DNA of 64,000 nucleotides from Erinaceus europaeus (GCF_950295315.1 NC_080181.1:34687375-34751374); one strand, 5' to 3'. Shown: positions 11,761-22,862, counted from the stretch's first letter. Notes: generated from the letters alone by a model not told the origin. A program made the numbers and translations.

Positions 11761-12230
11761 GAAAAAAGGCCAAAGGTTTCAGAAGGGAATAGAATTAGAA
11801 TGAATGACACCCCCTGGTGGGACAGGAATCTTGGTAAAGAAAGAAGCTCATCAGGGGAGCCTGCTAGGAGCAAATCTCTGGTCCCCAGTGACCTGTTTTT
11901 GGGGGGGAGGGGGAAGGGGGTGTGCTTCGGGAATAATAATTTAAAAGAAATTTTTCCCCTTCTTTTTACTCTATTTTCTAACCCAAGTTGAGTTATAGTC
12001 ACCTCCTTGGTGTTACCGCTAAGACCCCTTATTGCCTGGCCTACTAAAGGCAAAAAATCCTACTGTTTCTAGTAGATGTGGTCAAAGCTCAAGCCACTAG
12101 CAGCTTCTCATTCTGCCATCTTCCCAGTAACAAACATTTTATAGAACTACTTTTTCCTTCAGTTTCCTCCCCTTTTCAGCTCTATTCTCTTCAATTTTTG
12201 TCAGTCAAAGTTCTAGGCGCCAGTATGCCA

Positions 12231-12578
12231 TGCTGGCTTCACAGTGGAAGACATACAACCAGGAACACATGGCTGAGTGGAGAAGCAGTATTTCTTTTTT
12301 CATGAGTGAATGGTTCGAAAAACTAATCTAATCTAATCACAACCCAATTCTCTTTTGCCTCTCTCTCCTCCGGTGGAACAGTCAGGACAAAGGAAATACA
12401 TAGGTTAGGGGGTGAGGAGAAGGAAGAAGTGTGAAACTTCCAAGGACTAAACCAAAATCTCCCGGAGGCAGGGGGAGTGAGACCAAACCAATGTAACAGA
12501 ATGACCATGTAAATAGACCACAACGTCAAGCAATGTAACAGAAGGGATCCCAGAAGCAGAACTAGAAGCATACCAACA
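12231..12578 (-). mobile_element. Solo LTR, ERV2-like (same family as 62496-62857)
   Basis: Begins TGCTGG and ends ACCAACA on the plus strand. It is collinear with the 3' LTR at 62496-62857 ('aatctaatc', 'gtgtgaa', 'gtaaatagacca', 'tagaagcataccaaca'). The LTR is read on the minus strand. No clear 6-bp target duplication was found, so the 12231 edge may be slightly off. The minus-strand frame 12323-12571 is not a gene. Confidence 0.7.
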
Positions 12579-12589
12579 TATTTTAATTA

Positions 12590-13835
12590 TGTTCTTACTT
12601 CTAGTCTACTGCTTTTCACCTTGTTTGAAATGTGTATTTCTTTGATTTCTCCTTTCTTGTGGGACTCAACTCAATAATTCTTGTAAGGTGAGGATGATTA
12701 TGAAAAATTCCTTTAGCTTTTGGATATTTGAGAAGACCTTTCTGCCTCACATTTGAAAGATAATTTTTCAGGATACAAAATTTGTGGCTGTAATTCCCTT
12801 TCTTTTAGTACTTTGAATATGTCATTCTACTCTCTCTTTGCCTCTAGTGTTTGTGAAAAGAAGTCTGATGAAAGTCTCAAAACTCTACCTTTGTATGTAA
12901 CTTTTTTCCTTTTCCTAGCAGCCTAAAAAAATTTCCTTGTCATGGTCATTGAGTTTTTATAGTTTTACAATAATGTGATTTTTGCATTTATATACCTAAT
13001 GTGTCATCAGCCTCTTTAAAAGTATGTTCTGAGGATTGCCTAAATGAGGAAAATTCTCAGGTAAAATTGCTCTAAAAATAGATACTGTGCCTTAGGCCCT
13101 GCCTTACAAATAAGGTATTCCTATCACTTTCATATTCAATCTTTTGATGGAGTCTGCTATTTCACAGAGAGTCACTTCATTCTTTATAAACCTTTCCCTT
13201 ATCTTTAAATTGAAAGAGTGGACTAATTATATCTTCTAAACTGGAAATTATTTCTTCTACATGTGTGTCTTCTTCCCAGTCCTTCAACCTGAGCTCAAGC
13301 TGTACTCAGTGTCTTTTACTTTTTGAAGTTCTGTTTGAAGTTTTTCTTTCATGCTTCAAATCTTCATAGTAAATTCTCATTGAAGTTCCTGTTTCATGCT
13401 TTCTAGATTTTTAGAAAACTCTGTTATCCTCTACTTTGTCTCTTAATTTCTTAATGAAAAATCCCTTCAACTCTTGAATATATTTCTCCCAATCATGCTT
13501 AGATTCTTGGAGAGTCTTCATAATGAGACTTCTGTAGTCTTTCTCTGATAGATCCTCTACATCTATAAAATCTTGGGTTCCCTCTGTTTCATTTCTATGT
13601 AACTGATATGTCATGGTTAACTGTTTTGTTCTGTTTTTGTGCTTGCAAAATTATTTTGCTGGTCATTGTTGGCCAGAAGGTGATGCTATTGTGATCTCTA
13701 GGCTTCTCTTGTTTACATGTTTTATGGTTGCTTGGGGTAGGGGTTGGGTTGCCTTATTGTTGCAAATGCTCTTCTTTTTGTGGTATCTATTCCTGGGAAA
13801 CAGGGATGGTTTAGTATTTGCAAATCAGTAAATAT
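12590..13835 (-). mobile_element. Ancient L1/HAL1-like ORF1 region, heavily decayed
   Basis: Words such as 'tttagtactttgaatatgtc' and 'tctgatgaaagtctc' resemble ancient mammalian L1/HAL1 ORF1 DNA read on the minus strand. A short surviving frame at 13411-13614 is charged and helix-rich ('MKTLQESKHDWEKYIQELKG'), like a coiled coil. It is much more diverged than the hedgehog-specific L1s. The HAL1 assignment is from memory of the family and is tentative. Confidence 0.5.
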
Positions 13836-14485
13836 AATCCATCATAGCAACAAAAAGAAAGATGAAAAATCACATTATCTTATCAAGTAATACAGAAAAG
13901 CATTTGATGATGTCAAATATACATTTATGAAAATGCCGTTAGAAAATTGGGAGTGGATAGAAAATTCCCCAAAGGCTATATATGAAAAACCCATGGTTAA
14001 CATCATACTCAGCAGGAAAAATTGAAAGCTTTCCCACTGAAATCAATAACTAGGTAAAGACTTGTACTCTCATCACTTCTATTTAACATAGTCCTATAAG
14101 TCCATACCATCACAATCAGGTAAGAAAGAGATATCAAAAGAATTCATATTGGAAAGGATGACATTAAATTTTTTGTATGTTGTTATGCCTATAAATCCCC
14201 AAAATCTCTGCCAGAAAACTACTGGAAATCATCAATAAATTTAGTAAAATAGCAAGTTACAAAATCAATACTCATAAACAATTGGAATTTCTTTATACAA
14301 ATGATGGACCAGGGCAGGAGGAACTCAAGGAAATAATCCCATTTACAACTGGACCCCAGAAAATAAAATGCCTAAGGATAATTCTAACAAAGGTTGTGAA
14401 GGACTTTTCTAAGTAAAAATATAAGACACTGTTAAAAGAAATAGAGGATGACATACAGCAGGAACATAATTTTGTCCACTGCAAG
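13836..14485 (+). mobile_element. Old L1 ORF2 RT fragment
   Basis: Plus-strand DNA follows the L1 RT order: 'gaaaagcatttgatgatgtc' (the KAFDxV/I motif), 'aacatcatactcagcaggaa' and 'tctttatacaaatgatg'. It has many stops and indels. It lies next to the ancient L1 region on its left and an LTR on its right. Confidence 0.7.
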
Positions 14486-14531
14486 CGCAGGTAAGAGATG
14501 TTCTTTTTGCCAGAGATCAGAAATCTAGTAT

Positions 14532-15023
14532 TGCCGGGATAGCCTGAGGGTGCTTCTTCCTGAGCAAGTGCTCTCTGGGTTGGAGAGAACTCAATTGGAG
14601 CCAACCTAGGCTGCTGCATGGGAGAGGGATGAGGAACCTGTGCTGAGCTAACGTCGCAGGAGATACACTCTGGAACTCTCAGAGCCAGAAAGCAATTCCA
14701 AGTGTTTTTACTCAGAAAATCAGCTTGTATATATACTAGCCAAGTAGGGTGGAAACAGGGTGTGACGTAGAGAGGGTGGAGTGAAAAGACAGTGGTGGAA
14801 ATCAGGGTGACTACGAGAGGGGGCAGATCAAAAAGACATTGTGAACCAGTGGGGATTAAACCAATTCCCTGGAGGGTGGGTGGTGCTTAGTTAACAATGG
14901 TTTATGTAAATAGACCACAGCTTTAAGTGGGATCAAACCAATGCCATGCAGGCATGCCAGTGCTTAATTAAGCAGGAATAGAGACAGAAGCTTTAAGCCA
15001 GGGATCTGGGATACTACCCTACA
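14532..15023 (-). mobile_element. Solo LTR, ERV2-like, with 6-bp target duplication
   Basis: A 492-bp unit beginning TG and ending CA, flanked by a perfect 6-bp duplication 'tagtat' (14526-14531 and 15024-15029), the size made by betaretrovirus-like (class II) integrases. It shares blocks with the LTR at 62496-62857 ('gtgaaccagtggggattaaa', 'gcttagttaacaatgg', 'gtaaatagaccaca') in the same orientation but has a different R/U5 end. No internal viral sequence is attached. Confidence 0.82.
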
Positions 15024-15074
15024 TAGTATCTACATTTTCCATGATGCACATAAATTCACTCTTCTTTCCAAGTA

Positions 15075-15205
15075 GAAAAATGTTTCTTTATTTAACCAAG
15101 TAAGTAGAGAGAAGTGATAACATCTAGGCATGGGAGAGGCAGGGAATCAAATTTGGGCTTACAGATGTAAAAATAATCATCCTGCTTCAAGCCACCTGAG
15201 AGGCT
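15075..15205 (-). mobile_element. SINE fragment (antisense)
   Basis: 'aatcaaatttgggcttacag' and 'catcctgcttcaagccacc' resemble a reversed tRNA-type SINE head, with A-rich sequence on its 3' side. It is short and diverged. Confidence 0.45.
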
Positions 15206-15249
15206 CTCCAGTTTTTGGCATGCATTGTCATCTGTGGTTTCATATTCAA

Positions 15250-15445
15250 AGAAGACCTTGGAGCTGAGGAGATAGCATAACAGTTATGCAAAAATATTTC
15301 ATGTCTGAGTCTCCAAATGTCCAGGTTCAATCTCCAGCATCACCATAAACCTGAGCTGAGCAGTGTACTGGTCTGACTTTCTCTGTATCTCTCTTTCTCT
15401 TCCTCATTACTAATAATATTGATAAAATAAAATAAATAAATCATG
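15250..15445 (+). mobile_element. Hedgehog SINE, 'ggagatagcataa' type
   Basis: Head 'ggagatagcataacagttat', then 'ccaggttcaatctccagcat' (B-box-like GGTTCAAT), 'aaacctgagctgagcagtg', and an A-rich 'aaataaaataaataaat' tail. The same SINE type is at 27848-27987 (plus) and at 33601-33729 and 51530-51695 (minus). Confidence 0.85.
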
Positions 15446-15454
15446 ACACAAATA

Positions 15455-17050
15455 AATGGAATAACATCCCCTGCTAGTGGATTAGGAGAATAAATATTAA
15501 AATGGCACCCTGCCCAATCAGTATATACATTCAATGCAATCCCTATTAAAATCCCAATGACAAATTTCAAGGACATTGAACATTTTTTTCAAAAATTTGT
15601 GTGGACCTATAAAAAAAACATGAATAGCAGGAGCATTCCTGAGGAAAAAGAAAAAAAAAGAGGCATCACAATTCCTGGCTTCAGTTTATATTACAAAGCA
15701 GTCATAGTTAAAATTGTGTGGTATTGGAATAAAAAATGGACATGTGAACCAATAAAGCAGGATAGAGAGCCCATAAACTAAACCCACATATATATAGACA
15801 TATTATATGCAATAAAGGGGCCAAATCTGTCCAGTGGGGAAAGAGAAGTCTCTTTAACAGGTACTGTGTTATGCACTGGACAACCACATGCAGAAAGATG
15901 AAACTAGACCACAACTTAACACCATGCACAAAAGTTAACTCAAAATGAATCAAAGAAATTAAAATGTTTCATGAAACCAATGAAAATAAGCTATAAAAAC
16001 ATTATAGCTAAAGCAGTACTGTGAGGAAAGTTCATAACCATACAAGCAAACACTAGTAAAAAAAAAAAAAAAAAAAACTCATGTAAACAACCTGACTGCA
16101 CACCTTAAAGACTTATAAGAAGAGGAACAAAGGAACCCTAAAGCAACCAGGAGAATGGACTCCATCAATAAAACAATAGAAGATAAGTGCTGAAGAAGAC
16201 ATGGAAAGAAAATCTACTACACTGCTGGTAAGAGTACAAATTGATGGAGCCATTATGGAGAATCCTTAAACAAATACAATTGGAAATACCTTATGATTCA
16301 GAAATTCCTTTCCTACACATTTACCCAAAAGATATAATAATACTGATTTGAAGAGATATATGCAACCCCATCTTCATAGTAGCTTTATTCACAGTAGAAA
16401 AAACTTGGAAACAACCAAAATGCCCTTTGACAGATGACTGTATATTAAAAAGTTATGGGGGGTGAGCCAGCACACTTGTTTAACTGCATACATTGCAGTG
16501 TGCAAATACCTGTGATCAAACCCTGGTGCCCACCTTCAGGGAGAAAGCTTCACTAGTGGTGAAGCAGGGCTGCAGGTGTCTCTGTCTATTTCCCTCTCTG
16601 CCTCCACCTACATTCTCAATTTCATTCTGTCTCTATCCAATAACAAATAAATAAATATTTTTAAAGTTATGGGACATATACTCAATAGAATATTAATCAG
16701 CAGTAAAAAGATGATATTCTGTCCTTTGGGATAAAGTGGATGGGACTGGAGATGATTATGCTCAGTGAAACCAGTAAGGAGGTAAAGAACAACTATAGGA
16801 TTGTTTCACTCATATATGGAATATAGATAGTTGAATGCATAAATGTAAAAAAAAAAGTCAACCTATATCTAAAACTGTTGGGGAACTATAATGGTTATCT
16901 ATGGGGCAAGACCTTTGATGATATCATTCACAATATTCTTCAGCACAAATAGTTAGTTAGAAGTGATTTTTGAAACATAAAAATCATAAGTAAAATATAA
17001 GCTTTGAAATTATGCAAATTTTTTGTTTGTATAAACACTTTTGTTGGTAA
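15455..17050 (+). mobile_element. Old L1 ORF2/3'UTR, rearranged
   Basis: Plus-strand ORF2 C-terminal DNA. The frame at 15557-15781 includes 'GITIPGFSLYYKAVIVKIVW', the [13 protein letters not shown] region of L1 ORF2. About 15990-16170 is out of order: it matches DNA between the endonuclease and RT ('aaggaaccctaaagcaacca'). From 16180 the C-terminal order resumes ('ctacactgctggtaagagta', 'gaaacaaccaaaatgccct'). It is interrupted by a SINE at 16460-16662. A 19-A run at about 16059-16077 marks the displaced piece. Confidence 0.7.
16460..16662 (+). mobile_element. Hedgehog SINE inside old L1
   Basis: Head 'gtgagccagcacacttgttt', central 'gtgaagcagggctgcaggtg', CT-rich block and 'aacaaataaataaat' tail. 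The target duplication 'aaagttatggg' is perfect (16449-16459 and 16663-16673). L1 sequence resumes directly afterwards. Confidence 0.9.
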
Positions 17051-17057
17051 ATAAATT

Positions 17058-17092
17058 GTATATATATATATATATATAATATACTTCTGTGC
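17058..17092. repeat. (TA)n microsatellite
   Basis: 'tatatatatatatatatata' after the A-rich end of the old L1. Confidence 0.9.
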
Positions 17093-17784
17093 ATTTATCT
17101 GTTACTGTCAAATTGCAAACTCCTGGAAAAAATAAATAAATATTTTTTTTGTAAGTGAGTATCTCCTCTCTAACAGAATGAGAAACTATTCCACAAAATT
17201 TGCAAAAGTCCAGAAGGATGATGATAAAAGGAGGATGATAAAAAGAAGGATGATGAAAGTCAAGTGTCTGAATTACCTGTGAGAGAGAATGTTCTCTCTC
17301 TACCTTTACATGGGTTGCTTTGACCCTTCTTCATTCATTCTATTTTAGTTGTCTCCTTCCTGGAATGGAGCACTTTGTGTTGCAAAATTCTTTTGTGTGA
17401 CTTATTCCAAATTTTGATAATGTAGACTATACATTTATATGTTCATATGTTTTTCCATTCATTTGCTCATTCATCCATGCATACATTCCTTGGTAATCTA
17501 TTGTATGCTGGACATATATAAGAAGGTACACTTTGCAATAAGTACTCTGTGTGGGTGAAGAATGCAATGTACTATGCTAGAGAAATGTGTGTGCTAGTCA
17601 CAAATTATGCTGAACATACTTGTACCTATGGCATGTAGCATGTAGGGTTCTGTTGCCAGTGCTTAGACTTCCACAGTGAATCTCTCTTTGGGTCTTTTCA
17701 GCTGACACAGTGCTGCTCACAGGATGTTTGGTATTTGCACTACTCCACTGAATAGAAGAAATTGCACTTAAAGACAGAAAGATG
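17093..17784. other. No gene seen; unassigned AT-rich sequence
   Basis: No open frame, element end or known repeat could be supported here. It may be old single-copy DNA. Confidence 0.5.
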
Positions 17785-17932
17785 AATTGTTGAGAAAATG
17801 ACTCAGTGGAAAGAATGCAGGACTTGCATGCCTATGGTCTCTGCTTCAGTTCCTGGCTCTGCATTCTTCTCTCATTTATATAAACTTTCCTATCTCAAAT
17901 GAAATAAAATCTTTCTTTAAAATAAAAGAAAA
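17785..17932 (+). mobile_element. Diverged hedgehog SINE
   Basis: 'gagaaaatgactcagtggaa' head, 'tgcctatggtctctgcttca' middle and A-rich tail 'aaataaaatctttctttaaa'. Confidence 0.55.
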
Positions 17933-17935
17933 TTG

Positions 17936-18290
17936 GCATTGACTGGTTGATCCATACTCCCTGTCTGCCTCTCTCTTTTCCTAGTAGGGTGGGTCTCTGG
18001 GGAAGAGGAGCTCCAGGACACATTGGTGGGGTCATCAGTCCAGAGAAGTCTGGTCAGCATCATGCTGGCATCCAGGACCTGGTGGCTGAAAAGAGAGTTA
18101 ACATACAAAGCCAAATAAATTGTTGAGCAGTCATGGACCTAAAGGTTGGAATAGTGCAGACGAAGTGAAAGCTATCAGGGGAGGGGTTGGGATATGGAGA
18201 CCAGGTGATGGGAATTGTGTGGAGTTGTACCCCTCCTATCCTACATTTTTGTTAATGTCTCCTTTCTTAAATAAAAAAATAAATAAATGA
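17936..18290 (+). mobile_element. 5'-inverted (twin-primed) L1-A tail
   Basis: 17936-18165 is L1-A 3'UTR in reversed orientation ('gggtctctggggaagaggag', 'gctgaaaagagagttaacat'). 18167-18290 is the very end of the same UTR in forward orientation ('gggaattgtgtggagttgta', then 'cttaaataaaaaaataaata'). An inverted 5' part joined to a forward poly(A) end is the standard product of twin priming during L1 integration. Confidence 0.8.
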
Positions 18291-18299
18291 AAGTTTTGG

Positions 18300-18756
18300 T
18301 GGGTATAATGCACCAGTGGGTCAAAAAGCCATTTATTTCAAGATTAAGAGGACTCAGAGAAATTATAACCAGAATAAATCCTCGAAACTGGAAAGAGTAG
18401 GTGCATTTAACAAGTTGGCAGACAGACCATGAAATCCAAAGATCAAGAACAACATGGCTTCACAATGTAAGCCTCATTCAGATTCAGGGGAGAATAAATC
18501 AACAGTATTTGAAGTGCCTCAGAGCAAGTATGAATTTGACAAGCCCAGGAGGACTTACCAAAAGCATGAATTCAGCTTTGTGTGGTAGTGTTACTGAAAT
18601 ACACTTTATAAGAAGTGTATTTATAAGAGGTAGAGAGGGAAAGAGAAAAAGAGAGGCGGAGAGGGAATAAAAAATAAAGAAGAGAAAATAAAAATGAGAT
18701 GACTCACAGAAAGAAAGTGTCAGAATGCTGGTTAATAATACTTGACATTGTTAAGA
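18300..18756. other. No gene seen; unassigned sequence
   Basis: One short plus-strand frame (18401-18670) has no recognisable motif and ends in purine-rich low-complexity sequence. I do not call it a gene. Confidence 0.5.
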
Positions 18757-18775
18757 CTCACTCTTCTTATCTGTA

Positions 18776-18988
18776 TTATTTTTGTTTTTTATTGAATAGA
18801 GAGAGAGAAATCAGGAAAGAAGGGGGAGATGGGACAAAGTGAGAGCGAAAGCAAAAGGGAAACAGAGAGAGAGAGAGGGAGAAGTGAAGTAATGCTTTAT
18901 TGCTTGTGCAATTATCACTGTGGGCTTGAACCCAGATCTTTGTGCATTATAATATGTGCACTTAATCAGGCATACCACCACCCAGCTC
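18776..18988 (-). mobile_element. Hedgehog SINE (antisense)
   Basis: Reversed SINE with an A-rich tail on the left, a purine-rich block (CT-rich on its own strand) and head near 18985 ('accacccagctcct'). The target duplication is 19 bp with two mismatches: 'ctcactcttcttatctgta' (18757-18775) and 'ctcactctttttacctgta' (18989-19007). Confidence 0.88.
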
Positions 18989-19189
18989 CTCACTCTTTTT
19001 ACCTGTAAAATACAAGTGAAGGCATCTAATTTATTAAAGTCTTTAAATGTGGTCATCTCAATAAATGTTTCCACTTTTATTATTGTGGCTAGAAAGTGAA
19101 TAGTGTAATTCTCACAATATAGATATATTTTGGGAGGGTTTGGAGGGAGCAATCATGCCAGTCTAGGCATAAAGGAACAATGGCTAGTG

Positions 19190-21185
19190 CCATATCAGAG
19201 AAATTTTCAATCATTTAACTACAGCTTAGCAACTTGGTGAAAGAAGGACTGGGAATTAATAACTGGCTAGTATGCACCATTATCCTAGCAGGTTCATTGA
19301 TGGTCTTCATCAATAGGGTATAGGGACTATATTGTGTAGCTCAGGTGCCATAGGGAAAATGACAAATTTTAATTTGTCCTCCATGGTCAGCACCAATAAT
19401 TCTTGAATGTGCTTGAACACTAGAGAGGTTAACTAGAGCACAGCAGCAAAATATCAGTAAAACTTTTGGGGGAGGACTCTAAACACTGGTAGATACAGTT
19501 TCTAGTCTTTCTTTTTTGGTTAAGAGATACAAGAGTGTAAAATAGCATACCACAATCAACAATGGCTTCTAGGATAAATTTGAGTCACTGCATACATACA
19601 TATCTCATATTCAAATAAATCACTTCCCCATAGATAGACCAGAAGGTAAAAGACACAGTAAGGCAATGCATTAAGATTCATGCCAATAGTAAGTGTCTAT
19701 CACTCAGAGTCATCCAGTTGTCCTCTTTGCAGAGCTATGGCCTTGCTTTTTTTCTTTTGGCAGAGAATTATCTCCTGCATAAGTTCTGGATGGGCAGTGA
19801 ATTGCCCAGTGGAAGCCTCATTTACAGAGTGGGCATTTGGTTAAGGGAGGTTTTGAATATGTCATCTCCAGATACTTTATAATCAAACCATTTGAGATTC
19901 ATTTTGTAATTTTTCTGTAAATCACCTTCATTATTACATTTAAAACAAACCTTGTTTTGCATGGGCTATACTGAGCCTGCCACACATGTGGCCTGATTTA
20001 GTGCAGCCATAACATGTGCTTTATGGGTTTGAATCTGTACCTGCTTTTATCATCTGAGCAGTATTTAAAATCTAGATCTTTAAGTACCCCAAGAATTCCT
20101 TTACAATCTTGGTTTGCATTATCATAGGCTAGTCGTTTGATTAGAATTTTGGCTGCTTCTTTATTGTCTATTTGTCTACTGTTAGATTTTTAAAACCTAT
20201 CCACAAATTCATTGTAGGGTTCTGTGGCTTTCTGAATAACAGAGATGAAAGACTACATGAGTACTAGGTAACTTGTCACTTATTCTGACTGTCGATTGCA
20301 CAGCAAGGTGCCTGTCATTTTTTCTAATGTTCATATGTTCATTGGGAGTAGTAAAGGCACCCTCGTCCACTAACTGACTGGATGAAATATCTCTGGGAAC
20401 CTGATCTGGTCAAGCTTTATATTCCATCGCAGTTCCTTAGCCTGTAGGGAGCATGGGAAAAGCATCAAACCCAAGGCCTCACTCAGTAGCACTTTTGAAA
20501 GGAGTTTTTGTTTGTTTGTTTGTTTTTAGCACTGGTTGCAGGCAAATCTGGGACTATCATGGGTGAAAGCAAAAGAGAATTAGAAGGAGGAGAAGTTAGG
20601 AAGGGATTGAGTGAGTCACATGGCACAGTAGGAAGAGGTGGCAGTTGTAAAGAATCAGATATAATAGCAGAGGAAGGGGGAGCAAAGAGAGGAAAAAGGA
20701 AAGGAGACAGGGCTAGAGAAAGGATTTCCATAAATTGTAAATGGTACCATGCCACCCCATTCCCCCACCCCTGCCATTCTTTGTTAAAGCTATGGATAGT
20801 CAGGCATGGGCAAGTCTGTAAGGGAGCTACAGGCCTAGCAGAAGAATGGGAGAATATCTGGGATTCAGGCTTGCCAGAAACAGTTTCTGTCTGAGAAGTG
20901 GAGGAGGAAGAAAAAGTTAATTTAAAAGCAGAAGGGAAATTTAGGGAACAGCCTTGTAAAGAATCCTGTAATTGCTCTAAGAAGCAAGGTAGACCTTATA
21001 GATCTGAAGTTATTTTGCTGTGACTATACCAATATTTTTCAATAAATAGTCCCCAATTTGTATCCATATCTCAACTGATATGGCTGTATTGTTGGGAAGA
21101 GGTCCAGAGACCACCTCTATTACATATAACAACTTATATAATTCTTGGCTGGACCACTGAACTTTACATATTTGTAAGTCTCTTT
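19190..21185 (-). pseudogene. Betaretrovirus-like gag-pro fossil
   Basis: Read on the minus strand, pieces appear in viral order. About 21185-20890 is matrix-like. 20755-20483 is an open, proline-rich linker frame ('PPSSAIISDSLQLPPLPTVP'). About 20260-20060 is capsid with the major homology region ('EPYNEFVDRF' then 'LIKRLAYDNANQDCK'). About 20015-19910 holds two CCHC zinc knuckles, both damaged ('CYGCTKSGHMCGRL' has lost its last Cys, 'CFKCNNEGDLQKNY' its His and last Cys). About 19420-19360 has a dUTPase-like 'RIIGADHGGQIK'. Gag builds the core, and class II retroviruses carry a dUTPase in pro. Stops and frameshifts occur throughout, and no pol, env or flanking LTR was found. The plus-strand frame 20508-20894 is antisense. 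Confidence 0.75.
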
Positions 21186-21254
21186 CAACTCTTTGAAGTG
21201 AAAATTTTCTTCTTTAGAATACAATATACCCATTGTGACAGTTTAGAAAGGGTG

Positions 21255-21953
21255 AGAGTACTCTTTGAAGACAATATGATAGTATACATAAAAAATCCAG
21301 GAAAAAGCTACTGGAAATCATTGAACAATAGCAATGTATCAGGCTACAAAATCAACTTACAAAAATCAGTGGCATTTCTTTATACAAACACTAAATCCAA
21401 AGAAATGGACATCCAGAATTCACTCCCATTCACTGTTGCAGCAAAATCAATAATATACCTAGGAATAAAGCTAACCAAAGAAGTGAAAGACTCATATACT
21501 GAAAACTATGAGTCACTATTCAATGAAATAGAAAACGATATCAAGAAATGAAAAAATATCCCATGCTCACAGATTAGAAGAATTAATATCATCAAAATTA
21601 ATGTTCTCCCCAGAAATTTAATGTGATACCCACCAAGTTCCACCAACCTTCTTTAAGAGAATAGAACAAAAACTACAATCATTTCTCTGGAACCAGAAAA
21701 CACCTAGAATTGGCAAAACCATCTTGAGAAAAAGAAACAGAAATGGAGGCATGAAGCCTCCCCAGACTATATTATAAGGCCATGGCCATCGAAACTACCT
21801 GCTACTGGAACAAAGTAGGCATACAGACCAGTGGAACAGACTTGAAAGCCCAGAACTAAACACCTACACCTATGGACACCTAATCTTTGATAAGGGGGCC
21901 CAATGTATTACATGGAGAAAGGAGACTCTCTTCAATAAATGGTGCTGGGATAT
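21255..21953 (+). mobile_element. L1 ORF2 fragment
   Basis: The plus-strand frame 21198-21551 holds the FADD region in mutated form ('LFEDNMIVYIKNPGKSYWKS') and '[20 protein letters not shown]'. Beyond it comes the [11 protein letters not shown] region, now broken. It stops mid-ORF at 'aaatggtgctggga' where an LTR-like sequence begins. Confidence 0.85.
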
Positions 21954-22255
21954 TGGGCAGTACACCAGCTCCCCCCTGCTCCATTGCCTAACACTGTGGT
22001 CTCTTTACATAATCACTGTTTTACCTGAGACCTGCCCTGCCTGCAGGGCATTGGTTTAATCCCACTGGTTCGCACTCTCTTTTAACTCCACCCCCTCTCC
22101 TAGTCACACCCTGTTTTCCACTGTTTAATCCCACTGGTTCGAACTCTTTTTCCACTCAGCCCCCCTATCCTACGTACTTCCTCTTCCTGACACTTCTGCC
22201 TCAGGAGATATAGAGGACAGGATTTTCTAATGAATAGGATTAGATAGATTGCACT
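21954..22255 (+). mobile_element. Partial ERV2-like LTR
   Basis: Matches the minus strand of the LTR at 62496-62857 ('attggtttaatcccactggt', 'cctatcctacgtacttcctc', 'tctgcctcaggagatat'), so it is read on the plus strand. The promoter-distal end with its poly(A) signal is missing, cut at 22255 by the start of the inverted duplication. Confidence 0.75.
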
Positions 22256-22762
22256 GCAACATCGCCCCGCCAGATATTCATCGGGATGCGGCATCATCTA
22301 AGTTCATTTCCCACGTCTACGCCTGACTGGACCTGCCAATATACGCGGATATCTTCGCCCACCCTGTTCAATGCTTGACGTCTCGTCATCCAATCTGGTC
22401 TCCTATGCCTACACTGAACTTCTCTGTTCCAGACTCTTGGAAACAGAGTAGGCAGTCAGCTGAGGTAAAGAACAAACACCTCATCACAGACCCCTGCAAG
22501 CGTCAACCCGGCTTTGACCTAGCACGTTATGATTGGGCCCTCCTCAATCGCTATCGAACAGGCCATGGCCGGTGTGCCGCTATGTTCCATCACTGAGGAG
22601 CCAGAGATGACCCAAACTGCCCCTGTGGCTACAGATAGACTATGACCCACATAGTTAACAACTGCCACCTCTCCAGATTCAAAGGAGGTCTTGAAACTTT
22701 ACATCAGGCTCAACCTGATGCTGTTGACTGGCTATGGAAGAAGGGCAAACACTAGAAGAAGA
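22256..22762 (+). pseudogene. Vingi ORF C-terminal fragment (copy A)
   Basis: Same C-terminal region as copy C at 29861-30345. The frame 22375-22596 reads 'HPIWSPMPTLNFSVPDSWKQ' and onward. It ends at a TGA where copy C has a Trp codon, and a second stop (TAG) replaces a Gln codon in 'CGYRQTMTH'. Copy B carries the same stops, so A is a copy of B and not an independent insertion. It ends in the short tail 'tagaagaagaa'. Confidence 0.9.
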
Positions 22763-22862
22763 ACCTACTGGGTGTATAGACCCAAGGTCATTATGGAATA
22801 CAGAAGGTTGAAGGTCTGGCTTCTGTAATGGCTTCACCAATGAACATGGGTGTTGACAGGTC
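22256..22862 (+). repeat. Inverted-duplication arm A (607 bp)
   Basis: The reverse complement appears identical to 24007-24613. The arm holds the last ~0.5 kb of a Vingi element (22256-22762), the target-duplication copy 'cctactggg' and ~90 bp of the L1 3'UTR that flanks the other Vingi copy. The left junction shares 'gcaac' with the LTR it joins. Confidence 0.93.

Larger units (their letters stand above)
3991..12125 (-). mobile_element. Full-length L1 (L1-A lineage), decayed
   Basis: A complete L1 on the minus strand: two-monomer 5'UTR, ORF1, ORF2, a ~1.3-kb 3'UTR and an A-rich tail (T-rich on the plus strand at 3991-4023, with 'aataaag' near it). The target-site duplication is 'agtaaaaaacctttta' at 3975-3990 against 'agtaacaaacatttta' at 12126-12141 (14 of 16 match), so both ends are defined. 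The 5' end reads 'ggaagatggcagaatgagaa' on the minus strand, typical of an L1 start. Total length is about 8.1 kb, including an inserted 261-bp SINE. Both ORFs are broken, so it cannot move on its own. Confidence 0.9.

Noticed and set aside
20508..20894. 128-residue plus-strand frame
   Set aside because: Antisense of the gag-like proline-rich region; purine-rich composition.
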